Counted from the first letter of the stretch, positions 7,847 through 18,851 are shown. The stretch: 42,360 bases of DNA from Comamonadaceae bacterium (GCA_003599455.1 QZKF01000087.1:1-42360), one strand, 5' to 3'. A program made the numbers and translations. Notes: generated by a model not told the origin, from the sequence alone.

Positions 7847-9040
7847 ATGAATTCTGTCGACGCTGGCTCCAGAAGCCACCGGGTCGCGGTGGGGCTGGTG
7901 GTCCTGCTCATCGTGTATGGGTCGCTTTTCCCTTTTCGCTGGCACTTCGCCGAACCGCGAGCGTTTGTCTGGGTCGGTCCCGTGGGCCTGGTCGATCTGG
8001 TCGAGAACATCCTCCTGTTTCTGCCGCTGGGCGTGCTCGCGGGGTGGGCCTGGCCTGCGCGCTCAGGCCAGCGCTGGCGCCATGTCTGGCTGTGGACGCT
8101 GTGGGCCCTGGTGCTGGCAGCGGGCCTGCAATGGCTGCAGAAGTACCTGCCCCGCACACCGGCGCTGTCCGACGTGGTCTTCAACATGGCCGGCCACGGA
8201 CTGGGCTGGTGGCTGGGCAGGGCGGCCCGCGCGCGCATCGGGCACGTGCTCGCGAGCGACAGGTACCGGCCGTGGGCCCATGCGGACCGGTTCGCGCTGG
8301 CGCTGATCGCTTTATGGCTGCTGGCCGAGTTGTACCCGCTCATCCCGACGTTCGATGTCTCGTCGGTCGTGCACAACGTCAAGTCCCTGTGGCAACAGGA
8401 CGCCTGGCAGCCCAGGCGCATGGGCCTGCATGCGGGCATGGCGGTGATCGGCTTGACCGCGGTGGCCGAGCTGGCGCGCAGCGCGGGCCAGGCGCAGCGC
8501 GCGCGCCAGTGGGCCTTGCTGGCGGCGCTGGCGGCCTGCGCGGGCAAGTTCCTGATCGTGGACCAGTCACCCGGAGTGGCGGGCGTGGCGGGCATCGCAG
8601 TCGGCGGTCTGTTGTGGCGCTGGATGGACGGATGGACCGACGGTGCGCGCTGGGCCGGCGCGGCATCGGTGGCGCTGGCGACCTACCTGCTCGAGGCGGT
8701 ATGGCCCTGGCAATGGCGCGATCCACCGGCCGCCATGTCCTGGATACCCTTTGCGTCGGCCTTGTCGAACTCGGTGCAGGCCACCCTCACGGCACGGGTC
8801 TTCGAGTGCCTCTGTCTGGGCGCCATCATCTGGTGCACCGTGCGCAACGGTGCCCTGGTCGTGGGCATGACGGTCTGCACGGCACTGCTCGCCTTCGCGT
8901 GCGAGTGGACCCAGCGCTACCTGCCGATGCGCACGGCGGAAATCACGTCGGTGGTGCTGGCCCTGGGCATGGGCTGGCTGGTGTCTGCCTGCCCGCGGCA
9001 TGCACCGGTCAACCGCACGCAGGGGTCGTCTGGCACGTGA
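7847..9040 (+). CDS. VanZ-like family membrane protein
   Basis: A 397-residue polytopic protein with about ten hydrophobic segments. The N-terminal part shows VanZ-type features (YGSLFPFRWHF, then DLVENILLFLPLGVLAG and SDVVFNMAGHGLGWWLG), and a second similar block near the C-terminus carries CEWTQRYLPMRTAEITSV. The related DxxxN and F/LQxxxPxR motifs suggest an internal duplication of the VanZ unit. The start at 7847 has AGAGGG at 7836-7841, 5 nt upstream; ATG 7832 in the same frame is the alternative. VanZ in Gram-positives gives teicoplanin resistance, but this family has no established role in Proteobacteria and no resistance function is implied. It converges on ureG. Confidence 0.75.
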   Translation: MNSVDAGSRSHRVAVGLVVLLIVYGSLFPFRWHFAEPRAFVWVGPVGLVDLVENILLFLPLGVLAGWAWPARSGQRWRHVWLWTLWALVLAAGLQWLQKYLPRTPALSDVVFNMAGHGLGWWLGRAARARIGHVLASDRYRPWAHADRFALALIALWLLAELYPLIPTFDVSSVVHNVKSLWQQDAWQPRRMGLHAGMAVIGLTAVAELARSAGQAQRARQWALLAALAACAGKFLIVDQSPGVAGVAGIAVGGLLWRWMDGWTDGARWAGAASVALATYLLEAVWPWQWRDPPAAMSWIPFASALSNSVQATLTARVFECLCLGAIIWCTVRNGALVVGMTVCTALLAFACEWTQRYLPMRTAEITSVVLALGMGWLVSACPRHAPVNRTQGSSGT

Positions 9041-9064
9041 CGCCGGAGGCGGTCCGGGTGCCGG

Positions 9065-9742
9065 TCAGGCCGGCACCGGCTCGTGCGCGGCCGCGCGCAG
9101 CATGCCGCGCGTCTCGATGAAGCGCACCACCTCGTCCACCCCGGCCAGCGTCTTGAGGTTGGTCATGACCCACGGCCGGCGCGCGGCGTCGGGCCGCATG
9201 CGCGCGGTGTCGGCCTTCATCACCTCCAGGTCGGCGCCCACGTGCGGCGCCAGGTCGGTCTTGTTGATCACGAACAGGTCGCTCTTGGTGATGCCGGGGC
9301 CGCCCTTGCGCGGAATCTTCTCGCCCGCGGCGACGTCGATCACGTAGATCGTGAGGTCGCTCAGCTCGGGGCTGAAGGTCGCGGCGAGGTTGTCACCGCC
9401 GCTCTCGATGAACACGACGTCGGCGTCGGGGAACTGGCCCAGCATGCGGTCGATCGCCTCGAGGTTGATCGAGGCGTCCTCGCGGATCGCGGTGTGCGGG
9501 CAGCCACCGGTCTCCACGCCCATGATGCGTTCGGCCGGGAGCGCGCCGCTCACGGTGAGGATGCGCTGGTCTTCCTTGGTGTAGATGTCGTTGGTGATGG
9601 CGATCAGGTCGTAGCGCTCGCGCATGGCCTTGCAGAGCATTTCCAGCAGCGTGGTCTTGCCCGAGCCGACCGGGCCGCCGATGCCCACGCGCAGCGGCGG
9701 CAGGAGCTTGGTGCGGTGGGGGATGTGGTGCAGGGCGGTCAT
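9065..9742 (-). CDS. ureG: Urease accessory GTPase UreG
   Basis: A 225-residue SIMIBI-class GTPase that powers nickel insertion into urease as part of the UreD-UreF-UreG complex. The P-loop [10 protein letters not shown] (about 22-31), the nickel/zinc-binding motif ETGGCPHTA (CPH) and the GTP-specificity motif [10 protein letters not shown] are visible. Upstream on the minus strand GAGGAGA gives a strong ribosome binding site. It is the last gene of the urease operon and is separated from ureF by an 82-bp gap with a REP-like hairpin. Confidence 0.97.
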   Translation of the reverse strand: MTALHHIPHRTKLLPPLRVGIGGPVGSGKTTLLEMLCKAMRERYDLIAITNDIYTKEDQRILTVSGALPAERIMGVETGGCPHTAIREDASINLEAIDRMLGQFPDADVVFIESGGDNLAATFSPELSDLTIYVIDVAAGEKIPRKGGPGITKSDLFVINKTDLAPHVGADLEVMKADTARMRPDAARRPWVMTNLKTLAGVDEVVRFIETRGMLRAAAHEPVPA

Positions 9743-9778
9743 GTGGTGTCTCCTCGTTGTGGAATCGGCTCGGGCGGT

Positions 9779-9815
9779 GCCCTCACCCCGGCCCTCTCCC
9801 AGGGGGAGAGCGGGC
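9779..9815. repeat. REP-like palindromic intergenic repeat
   Basis: Between ureG and ureF lies the sequence CCCTCACCCCGGCCCTCTCCC followed by the mirrored GGGGAGAG. CTCTCCC (9794-9800) pairs with GGGAGAG (9804-9810). It matches the general form of the dispersed CTCACCCC...CTCTCCC repeats seen in many proteobacterial genomes. Only one copy of this type is in the window. It may stabilise or attenuate the ureF-ureG message. Confidence 0.6.
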
Positions 9816-9824
9816 AAGACCGGG

Positions 9825-10541
9825 TCATGATCGGAACAGGCGAGAGTACTGCGTTTCGTGGCGCGCCGACAGGATGGCCAGCAGCGGCGTGAAGGCCTGG
9901 CGCGCGTCGTCGGGCAGCGCGAGGGCGTGGTCCACCGCCAGCGGAATTTCCAGCGCCAGCCGCGCCAGCGTGCGCTGGCCCGCGCTCTGGCCCAGTGGCA
10001 CCGACTTGATCGAGGCCTGCACCAGGTTCTCGGCCCAGCCGAAGGCATAGCCCACCAGGCTGTCGCGCACGCTGGCCTGCGCGCTCGCGGCCGCGCAGGC
10101 GCAGGCCACGGGGTAGGTGGGCGGGTTGAGTTGCGCCGCCTGCAGTTGTTCGAACACGCCCGCGCCGAGCTCGCCGAGCTGGCGCGACCATTCGAGCAGC
10201 GAGCGGCCCATCTGCTCGGTCTGCAGGCGGAATTCGACGGTCTCGCGCGTCTGCAGCACCCAGTGGTTGAGCTCGTTGATGCGCGCCAGGTCGCCGGCGC
10301 GCCAGGCCGGGATGGCCATCGCCACCACGGCCAGGTCGCTGCGCGCCAGGCCCAGGTGCAGCTGGTCGGTGAGCCAGGCGGCGGCGCTGGCCTCGTCGTG
10401 CACCAGGCCCGCATCGACCGCGGATTCGAGCCCTTCGGAATACGAGAAGCCGCCCACCGGCAACGCCGGCGAGGCCAGCCAGAGGATTTGCAGCAGGCTC
10501 GCAGCCGAGCGCGCGCCGGCGCCCGCCTCAGCCGTGGTCAT
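9825..10541 (-). CDS. ureF: Urease accessory protein UreF
   Basis: A 238-residue all-helical protein that bridges UreD and UreG and acts in the GTPase cycle during urease activation. [24 protein letters not shown] near the N-terminus is the family signature, and the conserved C-terminal end (QYSRLFRS) is intact. The ATG at 10541 lies inside the 3' end of ureE (14-bp overlap), so the two are likely coupled. Confidence 0.95.
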   Translation of the reverse strand: MTTAEAGAGARSAASLLQILWLASPALPVGGFSYSEGLESAVDAGLVHDEASAAAWLTDQLHLGLARSDLAVVAMAIPAWRAGDLARINELNHWVLQTRETVEFRLQTEQMGRSLLEWSRQLGELGAGVFEQLQAAQLNPPTYPVACACAAASAQASVRDSLVGYAFGWAENLVQASIKSVPLGQSAGQRTLARLALEIPLAVDHALALPDDARQAFTPLLAILSARHETQYSRLFRS

Positions 10542-11094
10542 GTCCGTGGGCGTGGTGCGGGTGTGCATGCCCCGGGGTGGGCGCATGGCTGTGCCCATGA
10601 CCATGGTCGTGGCCCGGTGCGGCGGCGTGGTGCGCGCCATAGGCGCCGGCCTCGGGCTCGAAGGGCTCGCGCGCTTCCACCACGGTGAGGTGCATGGCGC
10701 GCAGCATGTCGGCCAGCACGTGGTCGGGTTCGATCTTGAGGTGGTCGGGCTGCAGCTCGATCGGCACGTGCCGATTGCCCAGGTGGTAGGCCGCACGCAT
10801 CAGGTCGAAGGCCTGCTCGCGCTCGGGGTGGTCGGGGCAGGCGGTGATGCGCAGCACCGGCTGGGGCGCGGCCACCACGCGCAGCAGCGAGCCGTCCTGC
10901 GTGAGCAGCACGTCACCGCCGCGCACCACGGTGCCGCGTGGCAGGAACACGCCCACGTGGCGCTCGTCGGAGGCGGTGGCATCGAAACGGCTTTTCTGGC
11001 GGATGTCCCAGTCCAGCACCAGGCGCGCGGCGCGCTGCACCAGCGGCGTCGCGAGGCCTTTGCCCTGGGGGATCAGCTTGGAGACTTGCAACAT
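10528..11094 (-). CDS. ureE: Urease accessory nickel metallochaperone UreE
   Basis: A 188-residue nickel-binding protein that passes Ni2+ to UreG. The N-terminal peptide-binding domain (residues 1-75) is followed by the metal-binding domain with the conserved GNRHVPIEL motif. The tail from about residue 150 is extremely His-rich (14 His in about 37 residues, in HDHGHGHSH and [13 protein letters not shown]), as in Klebsiella UreE, where it stores nickel. It is 19 bp downstream of ureC and overlaps ureF. Confidence 0.95.
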   Translation of the reverse strand: MLQVSKLIPQGKGLATPLVQRAARLVLDWDIRQKSRFDATASDERHVGVFLPRGTVVRGGDVLLTQDGSLLRVVAAPQPVLRITACPDHPEREQAFDLMRAAYHLGNRHVPIELQPDHLKIEPDHVLADMLRAMHLTVVEAREPFEPEAGAYGAHHAAAPGHDHGHGHSHAPTPGHAHPHHAHGHDHG

Positions 11095-11113
11095 GGAAAA
11101 AGTATCTATCGGG

Positions 11114-12832
<1,719 letters not shown>

Positions 12833-12834
12833 GT

Positions 12835-13140
12835 TCAGAGCTTCCCTTGCGTCAGGCCGCGAAAGCCGTGAACGATGCGGTCGCCCGCGTAGTCCACCAG
12901 CTCCACCGTGCGCTGCTGGCCGGGCTCGAAGCGCACCGCGGTGCCGCTGGCGATGTTCAGCCGCATGCCGCGCGCGGCGGTGCGGTCGAAATCGAGCGCG
13001 CCATTGGTCTCGGCGAAGTGGTAGTGCGAGCCCACCTGGATCGGTCGGTCAGCGCCGTTCTTCACCACCAGGGTGAGCGTGCGGCGGCCGGGGTTGAGCG
13101 TGTGTTCGCCCGCGTCGGTGAGGAGTTCGCCGGGGATCAT
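12835..13140 (-). CDS. ureB: Urease beta subunit UreB
   Basis: A 101-residue structural subunit of the (UreABC)3 holoenzyme. MIPGE at the start, [11 protein letters not shown] and the C-terminal GDRIVHGF motif are diagnostic, and the length is normal. It lies 2 bp upstream of ureC and 15 bp downstream of ureJ. Confidence 0.97.
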   Translation of the reverse strand: MIPGELLTDAGEHTLNPGRRTLTLVVKNGADRPIQVGSHYHFAETNGALDFDRTAARGMRLNIASGTAVRFEPGQQRTVELVDYAGDRIVHGFRGLTQGKL

Positions 13141-13155
13141 GCGGTGTCCTCGTGT

Positions 13156-13743
13156 TCAGCCGGCCAGGAGGGACCAGCCCATGTTCAGACCCATCAGCGC
13201 GACCACACCGCCGGCCATGCGCGGCAGCCAGTGGTTGGCGCGTTTCAGGCCGAGGCCCATGGCGATGCCGACCGAGTGCAGTACGGCCGTGCCCAGCACC
13301 ATGCCGGCCAGCGCGCTGCCGTCCACAAGCTCCTGTCCGTGTGCGGCGCCATGAAACAGCGCGAAGGCCCCCACCAGCACCGCGCCCGTCGCCTCGGGCA
13401 GTTTCACTTGCGCGGCCAGCAGCAGGCCCACCACAAGCATGGACGCCGCGATCATCGGCTCGATGGCCGGAAAGGCCACGCCGGCCTGCGCCAGCAGCGC
13501 GCCCGCCAGCAGCAGGGCGGCGAAGGACACCGGAGCGATCCAGAGGCGTTTCGTGGTCATGGCGCTCCACACGCCCACGGCCAGCATGGCGGCCAGGTGG
13601 TCCAGACCGGTGATGGGGTGCAGGAAGCCGGTGAGGAAGCCGCCATGGGCTTCGGCATCGCCCACGTGGGCGGCGGCTGAAAACGACAGCGCAGCGAGCG
13701 CGAGGGCGGGCAGGCCGCGTTTGATGAAAGAGGAAAAAGCCAT
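13156..13743 (-). CDS. ureJ: HupE/UreJ-family nickel permease
   Basis: A 195-residue membrane protein with an N-terminal signal-like segment (cleavage near AAAH, about residue 26) and about six hydrophobic helices. HupE/UreJ signatures are visible: AHGGFLTGFLHPITGLDHLAAM and FALFHGAAHGQE, whose His, Asp and Glu residues are thought to bind nickel. It probably imports Ni2+ for the urease. Insertion of ureJ between ureA and ureB is typical of Burkholderiales. CAGGAGACCTCC precedes the ATG on the minus strand; the open frame beyond 13743 is ureA shadow. Confidence 0.88.
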   Translation of the reverse strand: MAFSSFIKRGLPALALAALSFSAAAHVGDAEAHGGFLTGFLHPITGLDHLAAMLAVGVWSAMTTKRLWIAPVSFAALLLAGALLAQAGVAFPAIEPMIAASMLVVGLLLAAQVKLPEATGAVLVGAFALFHGAAHGQELVDGSALAGMVLGTAVLHSVGIAMGLGLKRANHWLPRMAGGVVALMGLNMGWSLLAG

Positions 13744-13769
13744 GGAGGTCTCCTGAATCCTGAATGGGG

Positions 13770-14072
13770 TCACACGATCGGTTGATGGACCGTGACGAGT
13801 TTGGTGCCATCGGGGAAAGTCGCTTCCACCTGGATGTCCGGGATCATCTCGGCGATGCCCTCCATCACGTCGGCGCGGGTGAGCACGTTGCGGCCTTCGC
13901 TCATGAGCTGGGCCACGGTCTTGCCGTCGCGCGCGCCTTCCATCACGGCCGCGCTGATCAGGGCGACGGCTTCGGGGTAGTTCAGCTTGAGCCCACGGGC
14001 CTTGCGGCGCTCGGCCAGCAGGGCCGCGGTGAAGATCAGCAGCTTGTCTTTTTCGCGCGGAGTCAGTTCCAT
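13770..14072 (-). CDS. ureA: Urease gamma subunit UreA
   Basis: A 100-residue structural subunit of exactly the usual length, with [23 protein letters not shown] at the start and NYPEAVALI and [13 protein letters not shown] later. First gene of the operon ureA-ureJ-ureB-ureC-ureE-ureF-ureG. ureD, which normally precedes ureA in related genomes, is absent here and lies near 35 kb. A sigma-54 promoter sits about 53-66 bp upstream of the ATG. A very long antisense frame that continues through this gene up to 17849 is shadow. Confidence 0.98.
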   Translation of the reverse strand: MELTPREKDKLLIFTAALLAERRKARGLKLNYPEAVALISAAVMEGARDGKTVAQLMSEGRNVLTRADVMEGIAEMIPDIQVEATFPDGTKLVTVHQPIV

Positions 14073-14124
14073 GGTGGTGCGTGATCGTCGGTGGTGCCTG
14101 AGCATACAAGCCGTCCATGAAACA

Positions 14125-14138
14125 GCAATTCCCGTGCC
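14125..14138 (-). promoter_or_regulatory. Sigma-54 (RpoN) promoter for the urease operon
   Basis: On the minus strand GGCACGGGAATTGC matches the -24/-12 consensus TGGCACG-N4-TTGC, with GG and GC separated by exactly 10 bp and both cores intact (only the leading T is G). The -12 GC is at 14126-14125, so transcription should start near 14113 and give a leader of about 40 nt before ureA at 14072. RpoN promoters need an activator such as NtrC; no clear NtrC dyad is seen in the short upstream gap, so activator sites may lie inside the permease-kinase gene. Confidence 0.75.
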
Positions 14139-14189
14139 CCCGGCAAGCCCCCGAAACGGGGCGTGGCATGAAAGCTGCGAAATCCCGGT

Positions 14190-17100
14190 GTGAACACCGC
14201 CGTGCCCGACCTTCCCCCCGTGCCCGTGGCCCCCGCGCAGGCGGGACAGGACGCGCCGCAGCGCATCATCAAGGTGCGCCGTGACTACAACAGCTGGGTC
14301 GGCAGCGAGACCATGGAAGACTACGCGCTGCGCTACACGCCGCAGCGCTTTCGCAAATGGAGCGAATGGCGCGTCGCCAACACCGCGTTCGGCGCGGCCT
14401 CCTTCCTCATCCTCGAAGCCGTCGGCGCCACGCTGCTGGTGCAATACGGCTTCGTGAACGCGGCGCTGGCGATCCTGTGCACCGGCCTGATCATCTTTTT
14501 GGCCGGTTTGCCCATCAGCGTTTACGCCGCGCGCCACGGGGTCGACATGGACCTGCTCACGCGCGGCGCGGGCTTCGGCTACATCGGCTCGACCATCACC
14601 TCGCTGATCTACGCCACCTTTACCTTCATCTTCTTCGCGCTCGAGGCCGCGGTGATGGCCTATGCGCTCGAGCTCGCGCTCGACATCCCGCCGGCCTGGG
14701 GCTACCTCATCTGCGCGCTGGTCGTCATTCCACTGGTGACGCACGGCGTCTCGGTCATCAGCCGCTTCCAGGTCTGGACCCAGCCGCTGTGGATCGTGAT
14801 GATGGTGGTGCCTTTTGGGGCGGTGGCCTGGATGGCGCCCGAAACCTTCACCAACGTGGTGCGATATGGGGGCGAGTCTGGTGCGGGCGCGGCCTTTGAC
14901 TGGCACCTGTTTGGTGCGGCGCTCACGGTGGGCATTGCGCTGATCACGCAGATGGGCGAGCAGGCCGACTACCTGCGCTTCATGCCCGCGAAGGAGCCGG
15001 GCAAGGCGTTGCGCTGGTGGGCCGGCGTGCTGGCCGGCGGGCCGGGCTGGGTAATCCTGGGCGTGGTCAAGATGCTGGGCGGCGCGCTGCTGGCCTACCT
15101 CGCCATCACCCACATGGTGCCGACCGAGCGCGCGGTCGACCCCAACCAGATGTACCTGGCCGCCTACGAGTACGTGTTCTCCGACTACGGCTGGGCGGTG
15201 GCGGCCACGGCCCTGTTCGTGGTGGTGTCGCAGCTCAAGATCAACGTCACCAACGCCTACGCCGGCTCGCTGGCCTGGAGCAACTTCTTCTCGCGCATCA
15301 CGCACAGCCACCCGGGCCGCGTGGTGTGGGTGGTGTTCAACACGCTGATCGCCTTCATGCTGATGGAGATGAACGTGTTCCAGGCGCTGGGCGAGGTGCT
15401 GGGCCTGTACTCCAACATCGCCATCGCCTGGATCATGGCGGTGGTGGCCGACCTGGTGATCAACAAGCCGCTGGGCTGGTCGCCCAAGGGCATCGAATTC
15501 AAGCGCGCCTACCTGTACGACATCAACCCGGTGGGCGTGGGCGCCATGGGCCTGGCCTCGGCGCTGTCCATCGTCGCGCACATGGGCCTGCTGGGCTCGA
15601 TGGCGCAGGCCTTCTCTGCCGTCATTGCGATGGTGACGGCCTTGGTCGCGGCGCCGGCGATCGCGTGGTTGACCAAGGGGCGCTACTACATCGCCAGGAG
15701 TGGTGGCGTACAAGGGGGTGCAACCCCAGAAACACCGCGGATCTGGCTTCGCCACGCTGCGGGTGTTGCCCCCCTTCAGGGGGGTGACGCCGCAGGCGGC
15801 GCGGGTGGTGTTCTCAAGTGCGTGATCTGCGAGCGCGAATACGAGGCGCCCGACATGGCCCACTGCCCGGCCTACCAGGGCCACATCTGCTCGCTCTGCT
15901 GCACGCTGGACGCGCGCTGTGGCGACCTGTGCAAGCCGCACGCGCGCCTGTCCGAGCAGTGGATGGCGGCGCTGCGCCGCGTGCTGCCGCGCGGCGTCTG
16001 GCCCTACCTCGAAGCCGGGCTCGCACACTACCTGCTGCTCATGATGGTGGTCGCGCCGCTGCTCGCGGCCGTGCTTGGCCTGCTGTACCGGCAGGAAGTG
16101 GAAGGCCTGGCCCAGGGCCTGGGCGTGGCCGCCAACACCTCGCTGCTCGACGCCGCACTGCGCTCGGGCTTCGTGCGCGTGTACGCGGTGCTGCTGCTCA
16201 TTGCCGCCACCGTGGCCTGGTGGCTGGTGCTGGCGCACAAGAGCCGCGAGGTGGCGCAGGAAGAGTCGAACCGGCAGACGCGCCTGCTCATGCAGGAAAT
16301 CGAATCGCACCAGCGCACCGACGAAGCCCTGCAGCAGGCGCGCCGCGCGGCCGAGCAGGCCAACCAGGCCAAGACGCGCTACATCTCCACCATCAGCCAC
16401 GAGCTGCGCACGCCGCTCAACAGCATCCTGGGCTACGCCCAGCTGCTGCAGGAAGACACGGGCGTGGCGCCACACCGGGCGCAGGCCATCCGCGTGATTC
16501 ACCGCGGCGGTGAGCACCTGCTCTCGCTGATCGAGGGCACGCTGGACATCGCGCGCATCGAGTCGGGCAAGCTCGCGCTCGAGGTGCGGCCCATGGCCTT
16601 TGCCGGCGCCATGCAGGAGGTGGCCAGCATGTTCGAGCTGCAGGCCGCGGCCAAGGGCCTGCGCTTCGTGTTCGACGCCGGCAGCCGCCTGCCCGACACC
16701 GTGCGCGCCGACGAAAAGCGCCTGCGCCAGATCCTCATCAACCTGCTGGGCAACGCGGTGAAGTTCACCCGCAGCGGCGAGGTGCGCCTGCGCGTGACCC
16801 ACGCGCGCGAGATGGCGCAGTTCGAGGTGCACGACACCGGGCCCGGCATGGGCGCGCAGGACCTGGAGCGCGTGTTCGAGCCATTCGCTCGCGGGCAGGG
16901 CGAGGCCAGCGCGCCGGGCCCGTCCACCGGCACCGGCCTGGGCCTGACCATCGCCAAGATGCTCACCGACCTCATGGGTGGCGAGATGACGGTGCGCAGC
17001 ACGCCGGGCCAGGGCTCGGTGTTCACCGTGCGCCTGTTCCTGCCCGAGCTGCACGGCGTGCAGCTGCCGGCCCCGGTGGCCCTGCCGCAGCACGCGGGCT

Positions 17101-17756
17101 ATGCCGGCGCGCGCCGGCGCGTGCTGGTGGTCGACAACGAGGAGGCCGACCGCGAGCTGCTCGCGCGCTGGCTCACCCCGCTGGGCTTCGAGGTGATGCT
17201 GGCCACCAGCGGCTTCGACGCGCTGGCCCTGCTCGACGGCCTGCAGCCCGGCGACCCGGGCGCGCCGCACGCCGTCTTCATGGACCTGGCCATGCCCGGC
17301 ATCGACGGCTGGGAGACGCTGCGCCGCCTGCGCGCGCGCGGCTGGGGCGCGGTGCCGCTGGCCATCGTCTCGGCCAACGCCTTCGACAAGGGCCTCGACA
17401 ACGACCTCGGCCACCGCCCGCAGGACTTCTTCATCAAGCCCGTGCGGCGCGACGACCTGCTGACCTGGCTCGGCCAGCGCCTCTCGCTGGTCTGGATCGA
17501 GGACGCCGCGCGCGCCCTGCCGGCCGAGACCGCCGCGGCCCGCGCCGTGCCCGCCAGCCGCGCCGAGATCGAGCCCCTGCTCGAACTGGTGCGCCTGGGT
17601 TACTACAAGGGCATCGTGCAGTGGCTCGACGACTGGGTGCAGCGCCGCCCCGAGCAGGCCGCGTTCGCGCAGGGCCTGCGCACCTTGGCGCGCGAGTTCC
17701 GTTTTGAAACCATCGAACAGCAATTGCTGCAAGGCCATGATGTCGCACCCGGTTGA
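14190..17756 (+). CDS. NCS1-type permease fused to hybrid sensor histidine kinase
   Basis: A 1188-residue protein. Residues about 40-500 form a 12-TM transporter-like domain of the nucleobase:cation symporter-1 (cytosine/purine permease) type, beginning with the NCS1 signature [12 protein letters not shown]. Residues about 503-541 are a Gly/Ala/Pro linker. Residues 544-584 hold eight Cys and three His (CVIC, HC, CSLCC, CGDLC). Two more TM helices follow (about 610-635 and 665-685), then a short coiled coil, the His 737 phosphoacceptor ([10 protein letters not shown]), an ATPase domain ([26 protein letters not shown]), a receiver with Asp 1032 (VFMDLAMPG), and an alpha-helical tail. The GTG start is chosen because the next ATG would cut the NCS1 motif. 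It overlaps the LuxR regulator gene and precedes urtABCDE, so urea, nucleobase or allantoin-like sensing is inferred. Confidence 0.9.
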   Translation: MNTAVPDLPPVPVAPAQAGQDAPQRIIKVRRDYNSWVGSETMEDYALRYTPQRFRKWSEWRVANTAFGAASFLILEAVGATLLVQYGFVNAALAILCTGLIIFLAGLPISVYAARHGVDMDLLTRGAGFGYIGSTITSLIYATFTFIFFALEAAVMAYALELALDIPPAWGYLICALVVIPLVTHGVSVISRFQVWTQPLWIVMMVVPFGAVAWMAPETFTNVVRYGGESGAGAAFDWHLFGAALTVGIALITQMGEQADYLRFMPAKEPGKALRWWAGVLAGGPGWVILGVVKMLGGALLAYLAITHMVPTERAVDPNQMYLAAYEYVFSDYGWAVAATALFVVVSQLKINVTNAYAGSLAWSNFFSRITHSHPGRVVWVVFNTLIAFMLMEMNVFQALGEVLGLYSNIAIAWIMAVVADLVINKPLGWSPKGIEFKRAYLYDINPVGVGAMGLASALSIVAHMGLLGSMAQAFSAVIAMVTALVAAPAIAWLTKGRYYIARSGGVQGGATPETPRIWLRHAAGVAPLQGGDAAGGAGGVLKCVICEREYEAPDMAHCPAYQGHICSLCCTLDARCGDLCKPHARLSEQWMAALRRVLPRGVWPYLEAGLAHYLLLMMVVAPLLAAVLGLLYRQEVEGLAQGLGVAANTSLLDAALRSGFVRVYAVLLLIAATVAWWLVLAHKSREVAQEESNRQTRLLMQEIESHQRTDEALQQARRAAEQANQAKTRYISTISHELRTPLNSILGYAQLLQEDTGVAPHRAQAIRVIHRGGEHLLSLIEGTLDIARIESGKLALEVRPMAFAGAMQEVASMFELQAAAKGLRFVFDAGSRLPDTVRADEKRLRQILINLLGNAVKFTRSGEVRLRVTHAREMAQFEVHDTGPGMGAQDLERVFEPFARGQGEASAPGPSTGTGLGLTIAKMLTDLMGGEMTVRSTPGQGSVFTVRLFLPELHGVQLPAPVALPQHAGYAGARRRVLVVDNEEADRELLARWLTPLGFEVMLATSGFDALALLDGLQPGDPGAPHAVFMDLAMPGIDGWETLRRLRARGWGAVPLAIVSANAFDKGLDNDLGHRPQDFFIKPVRRDDLLTWLGQRLSLVWIEDAARALPAETAAARAVPASRAEIEPLLELVRLGYYKGIVQWLDDWVQRRPEQAAFAQGLRTLAREFRFETIEQQLLQGHDVAPG
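15699..15810 (+). repeat. Repeat-like hairpin segment inside the permease-kinase gene
   Basis: The stretch encoding the linker between permease and kinase looks like a Comamonadaceae intergenic repeat rather than normal coding DNA. It contains CCCCCC-TTCA-GGGGGG (15769-15784) and GCCGC-AG-GCGGC (15789-15800), a GGGGGTGCAACCCC palindrome near 15714-15727, and codons unlike the neighbours. It stays in frame and encodes low-complexity Gly/Ala/Pro residues. Assignment as an inserted repeat is inferred from form alone. Confidence 0.55.
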
Positions 17757-18795
17757 ACCCCTGCCGCCCCCGCAGGCCCCGGCGGGTGCCAGCGTGCTGC
17801 CGCTGACCGACGCGCTGGTGGTGCTGATCGTCGACGACGTGCCCGACAACGTCGCGCCGCTGCACGACGCGCTGGACGAGGCCGGCTACACCGTGCTGGT
17901 GGCGCTCGACGGCGAGAGCGCGATCCGCCGCGCCACCCAGGCCGTGCCCGACGTGGTGCTGCTCGACGCGGTGATGCCCGGCATCGACGGCTTCGAGGTG
18001 GCGCGCCGGCTCAAGGCGCAGGCCGCCACCGCGCACATTCCCATCATCTTCATGACCGGCCTCACCGACACCGAGCACCTGGTGGCCGCTCTCGACGCCG
18101 GCGGCGCCGACTACGTGACCAAGCCGATCAAGCCGCGCGAGGTGATGGCGCGCATGGGTGTGCACCTGCGCACCGCGCGCCACGTGCGCCAGGGCGCGGT
18201 GGAGCGCAGCCAGGCGCGCAACGCGCTCGACGCCTTCGGCTACGCCACCATCACCGTGCGCGAGCGCGACGGCCGCCTGATGTGGCAGACGCCGCTGGCG
18301 CGCGACCTGTTGCGGAACTACTGCGGCACCGAGGCGCCGACCACGCCGCCCGCGGTGCTGCAGTGGCTGCGCCGCCACCTCGGCGAGGCGCTGGACCAGC
18401 GCGAGCCGCCGCGCCTCACGCTCGAGCACGGCCCGCGCCGCCTCACCTTCCGCCTGCACCAGCGCGTGGGCGACCAGGACGGCGAGGGCGCGGGGGAAGA
18501 CGGCGGCGAAGAGAGCGGTGACTGGCTCATCGTGATGCAGGAAACCTCGGACGCCAGCGTGCTCTCCAGCCTGGCCGGTGCCTTCGGCCTGACCGCGCGC
18601 GAGGCCGAGGTGCTGTACTGGGTGGTCAAGGGCAAGATCAACCGCGACATCGGCGACATCCTGGGATCGAGCCCCGCCACGGTGAAGAAGCACCTGGAAC
18701 GCATCTACGCCAAACTCGGCGTCGAAACCCGCACCGCGGCCGCCGCCATGGCGATCAACCGCGTGCCGCTGCTGCAGCCGCAGCACGGGGGCTGA
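17740..18795 (+). CDS. LuxR-family response regulator of the urea locus
   Basis: A 351-residue regulator. The receiver domain (about 25-145) has the acidic pair Asp 32-33, phosphoacceptor Asp 76 in [10 protein letters not shown] and Lys in YVTKPIKP. A middle PAS-like region (about 170-270, [21 protein letters not shown]) ends in a short acidic loop, and the C-terminal HTH ([40 protein letters not shown]) is typical of LuxR. The start at 17740 has AAGG 5 nt upstream; ATG 17737 is the alternative. Either start overlaps the sensor stop by 17-20 bp, so they are a cognate pair. The likely target is the operator array before urtA. Confidence 0.93.
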   Translation: MSHPVEPLPPPQAPAGASVLPLTDALVVLIVDDVPDNVAPLHDALDEAGYTVLVALDGESAIRRATQAVPDVVLLDAVMPGIDGFEVARRLKAQAATAHIPIIFMTGLTDTEHLVAALDAGGADYVTKPIKPREVMARMGVHLRTARHVRQGAVERSQARNALDAFGYATITVRERDGRLMWQTPLARDLLRNYCGTEAPTTPPAVLQWLRRHLGEALDQREPPRLTLEHGPRRLTFRLHQRVGDQDGEGAGEDGGEESGDWLIVMQETSDASVLSSLAGAFGLTAREAEVLYWVVKGKINRDIGDILGSSPATVKKHLERIYAKLGVETRTAAAAMAINRVPLLQPQHGG

Positions 18796-18798
18796 GCG

Positions 18799-18836
18799 GT
18801 ACGCCACCCACGTACGCCACCCGGCGTACATACGCC
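18799..18836. promoter_or_regulatory. TACGCC operator array upstream of urtA
   Basis: Four copies of a TACGCC/GGCGTA hexamer lie in 38 bp: 18800-18805, 18813-18818, inverted at 18823-18828, and 18831-18836. The middle pair forms a perfect dyad GTACGCC-ACCC-GGCGTAC (18812-18829), and GTACGCCACCC is repeated in tandem with a 13-bp period. LuxR-type regulators bind such hexamer or heptamer dyads. The array starts 4 bp after the LuxR-type regulator gene and ends just before the presumed -10, the position expected of an activator that overlaps -35. Confidence 0.65.
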
Positions 18837-18851
18837 CCCCGGGCTCTTCCC

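Noticed and set aside
7847..9040. A glycopeptide-resistance gene
   Set aside because: The VanZ-like fold alone is widespread in Gram-negatives and no other van genes are present.
10580..10660. Short GC-rich repeats in the ureE 3' end as a CRISPR or satellite array
   Set aside because: They encode the His-rich nickel-binding tail of UreE; the periodicity is from His/Gly/Pro codons.
13770..17849. A 1359-residue minus-strand open frame antisense to the permease-kinase gene
   Set aside because: It is shadow of the GC-rich plus-strand gene: low-complexity His/Arg/Gln/Ala-rich translation with no domain. Only its last 100 residues, ureA, are real.
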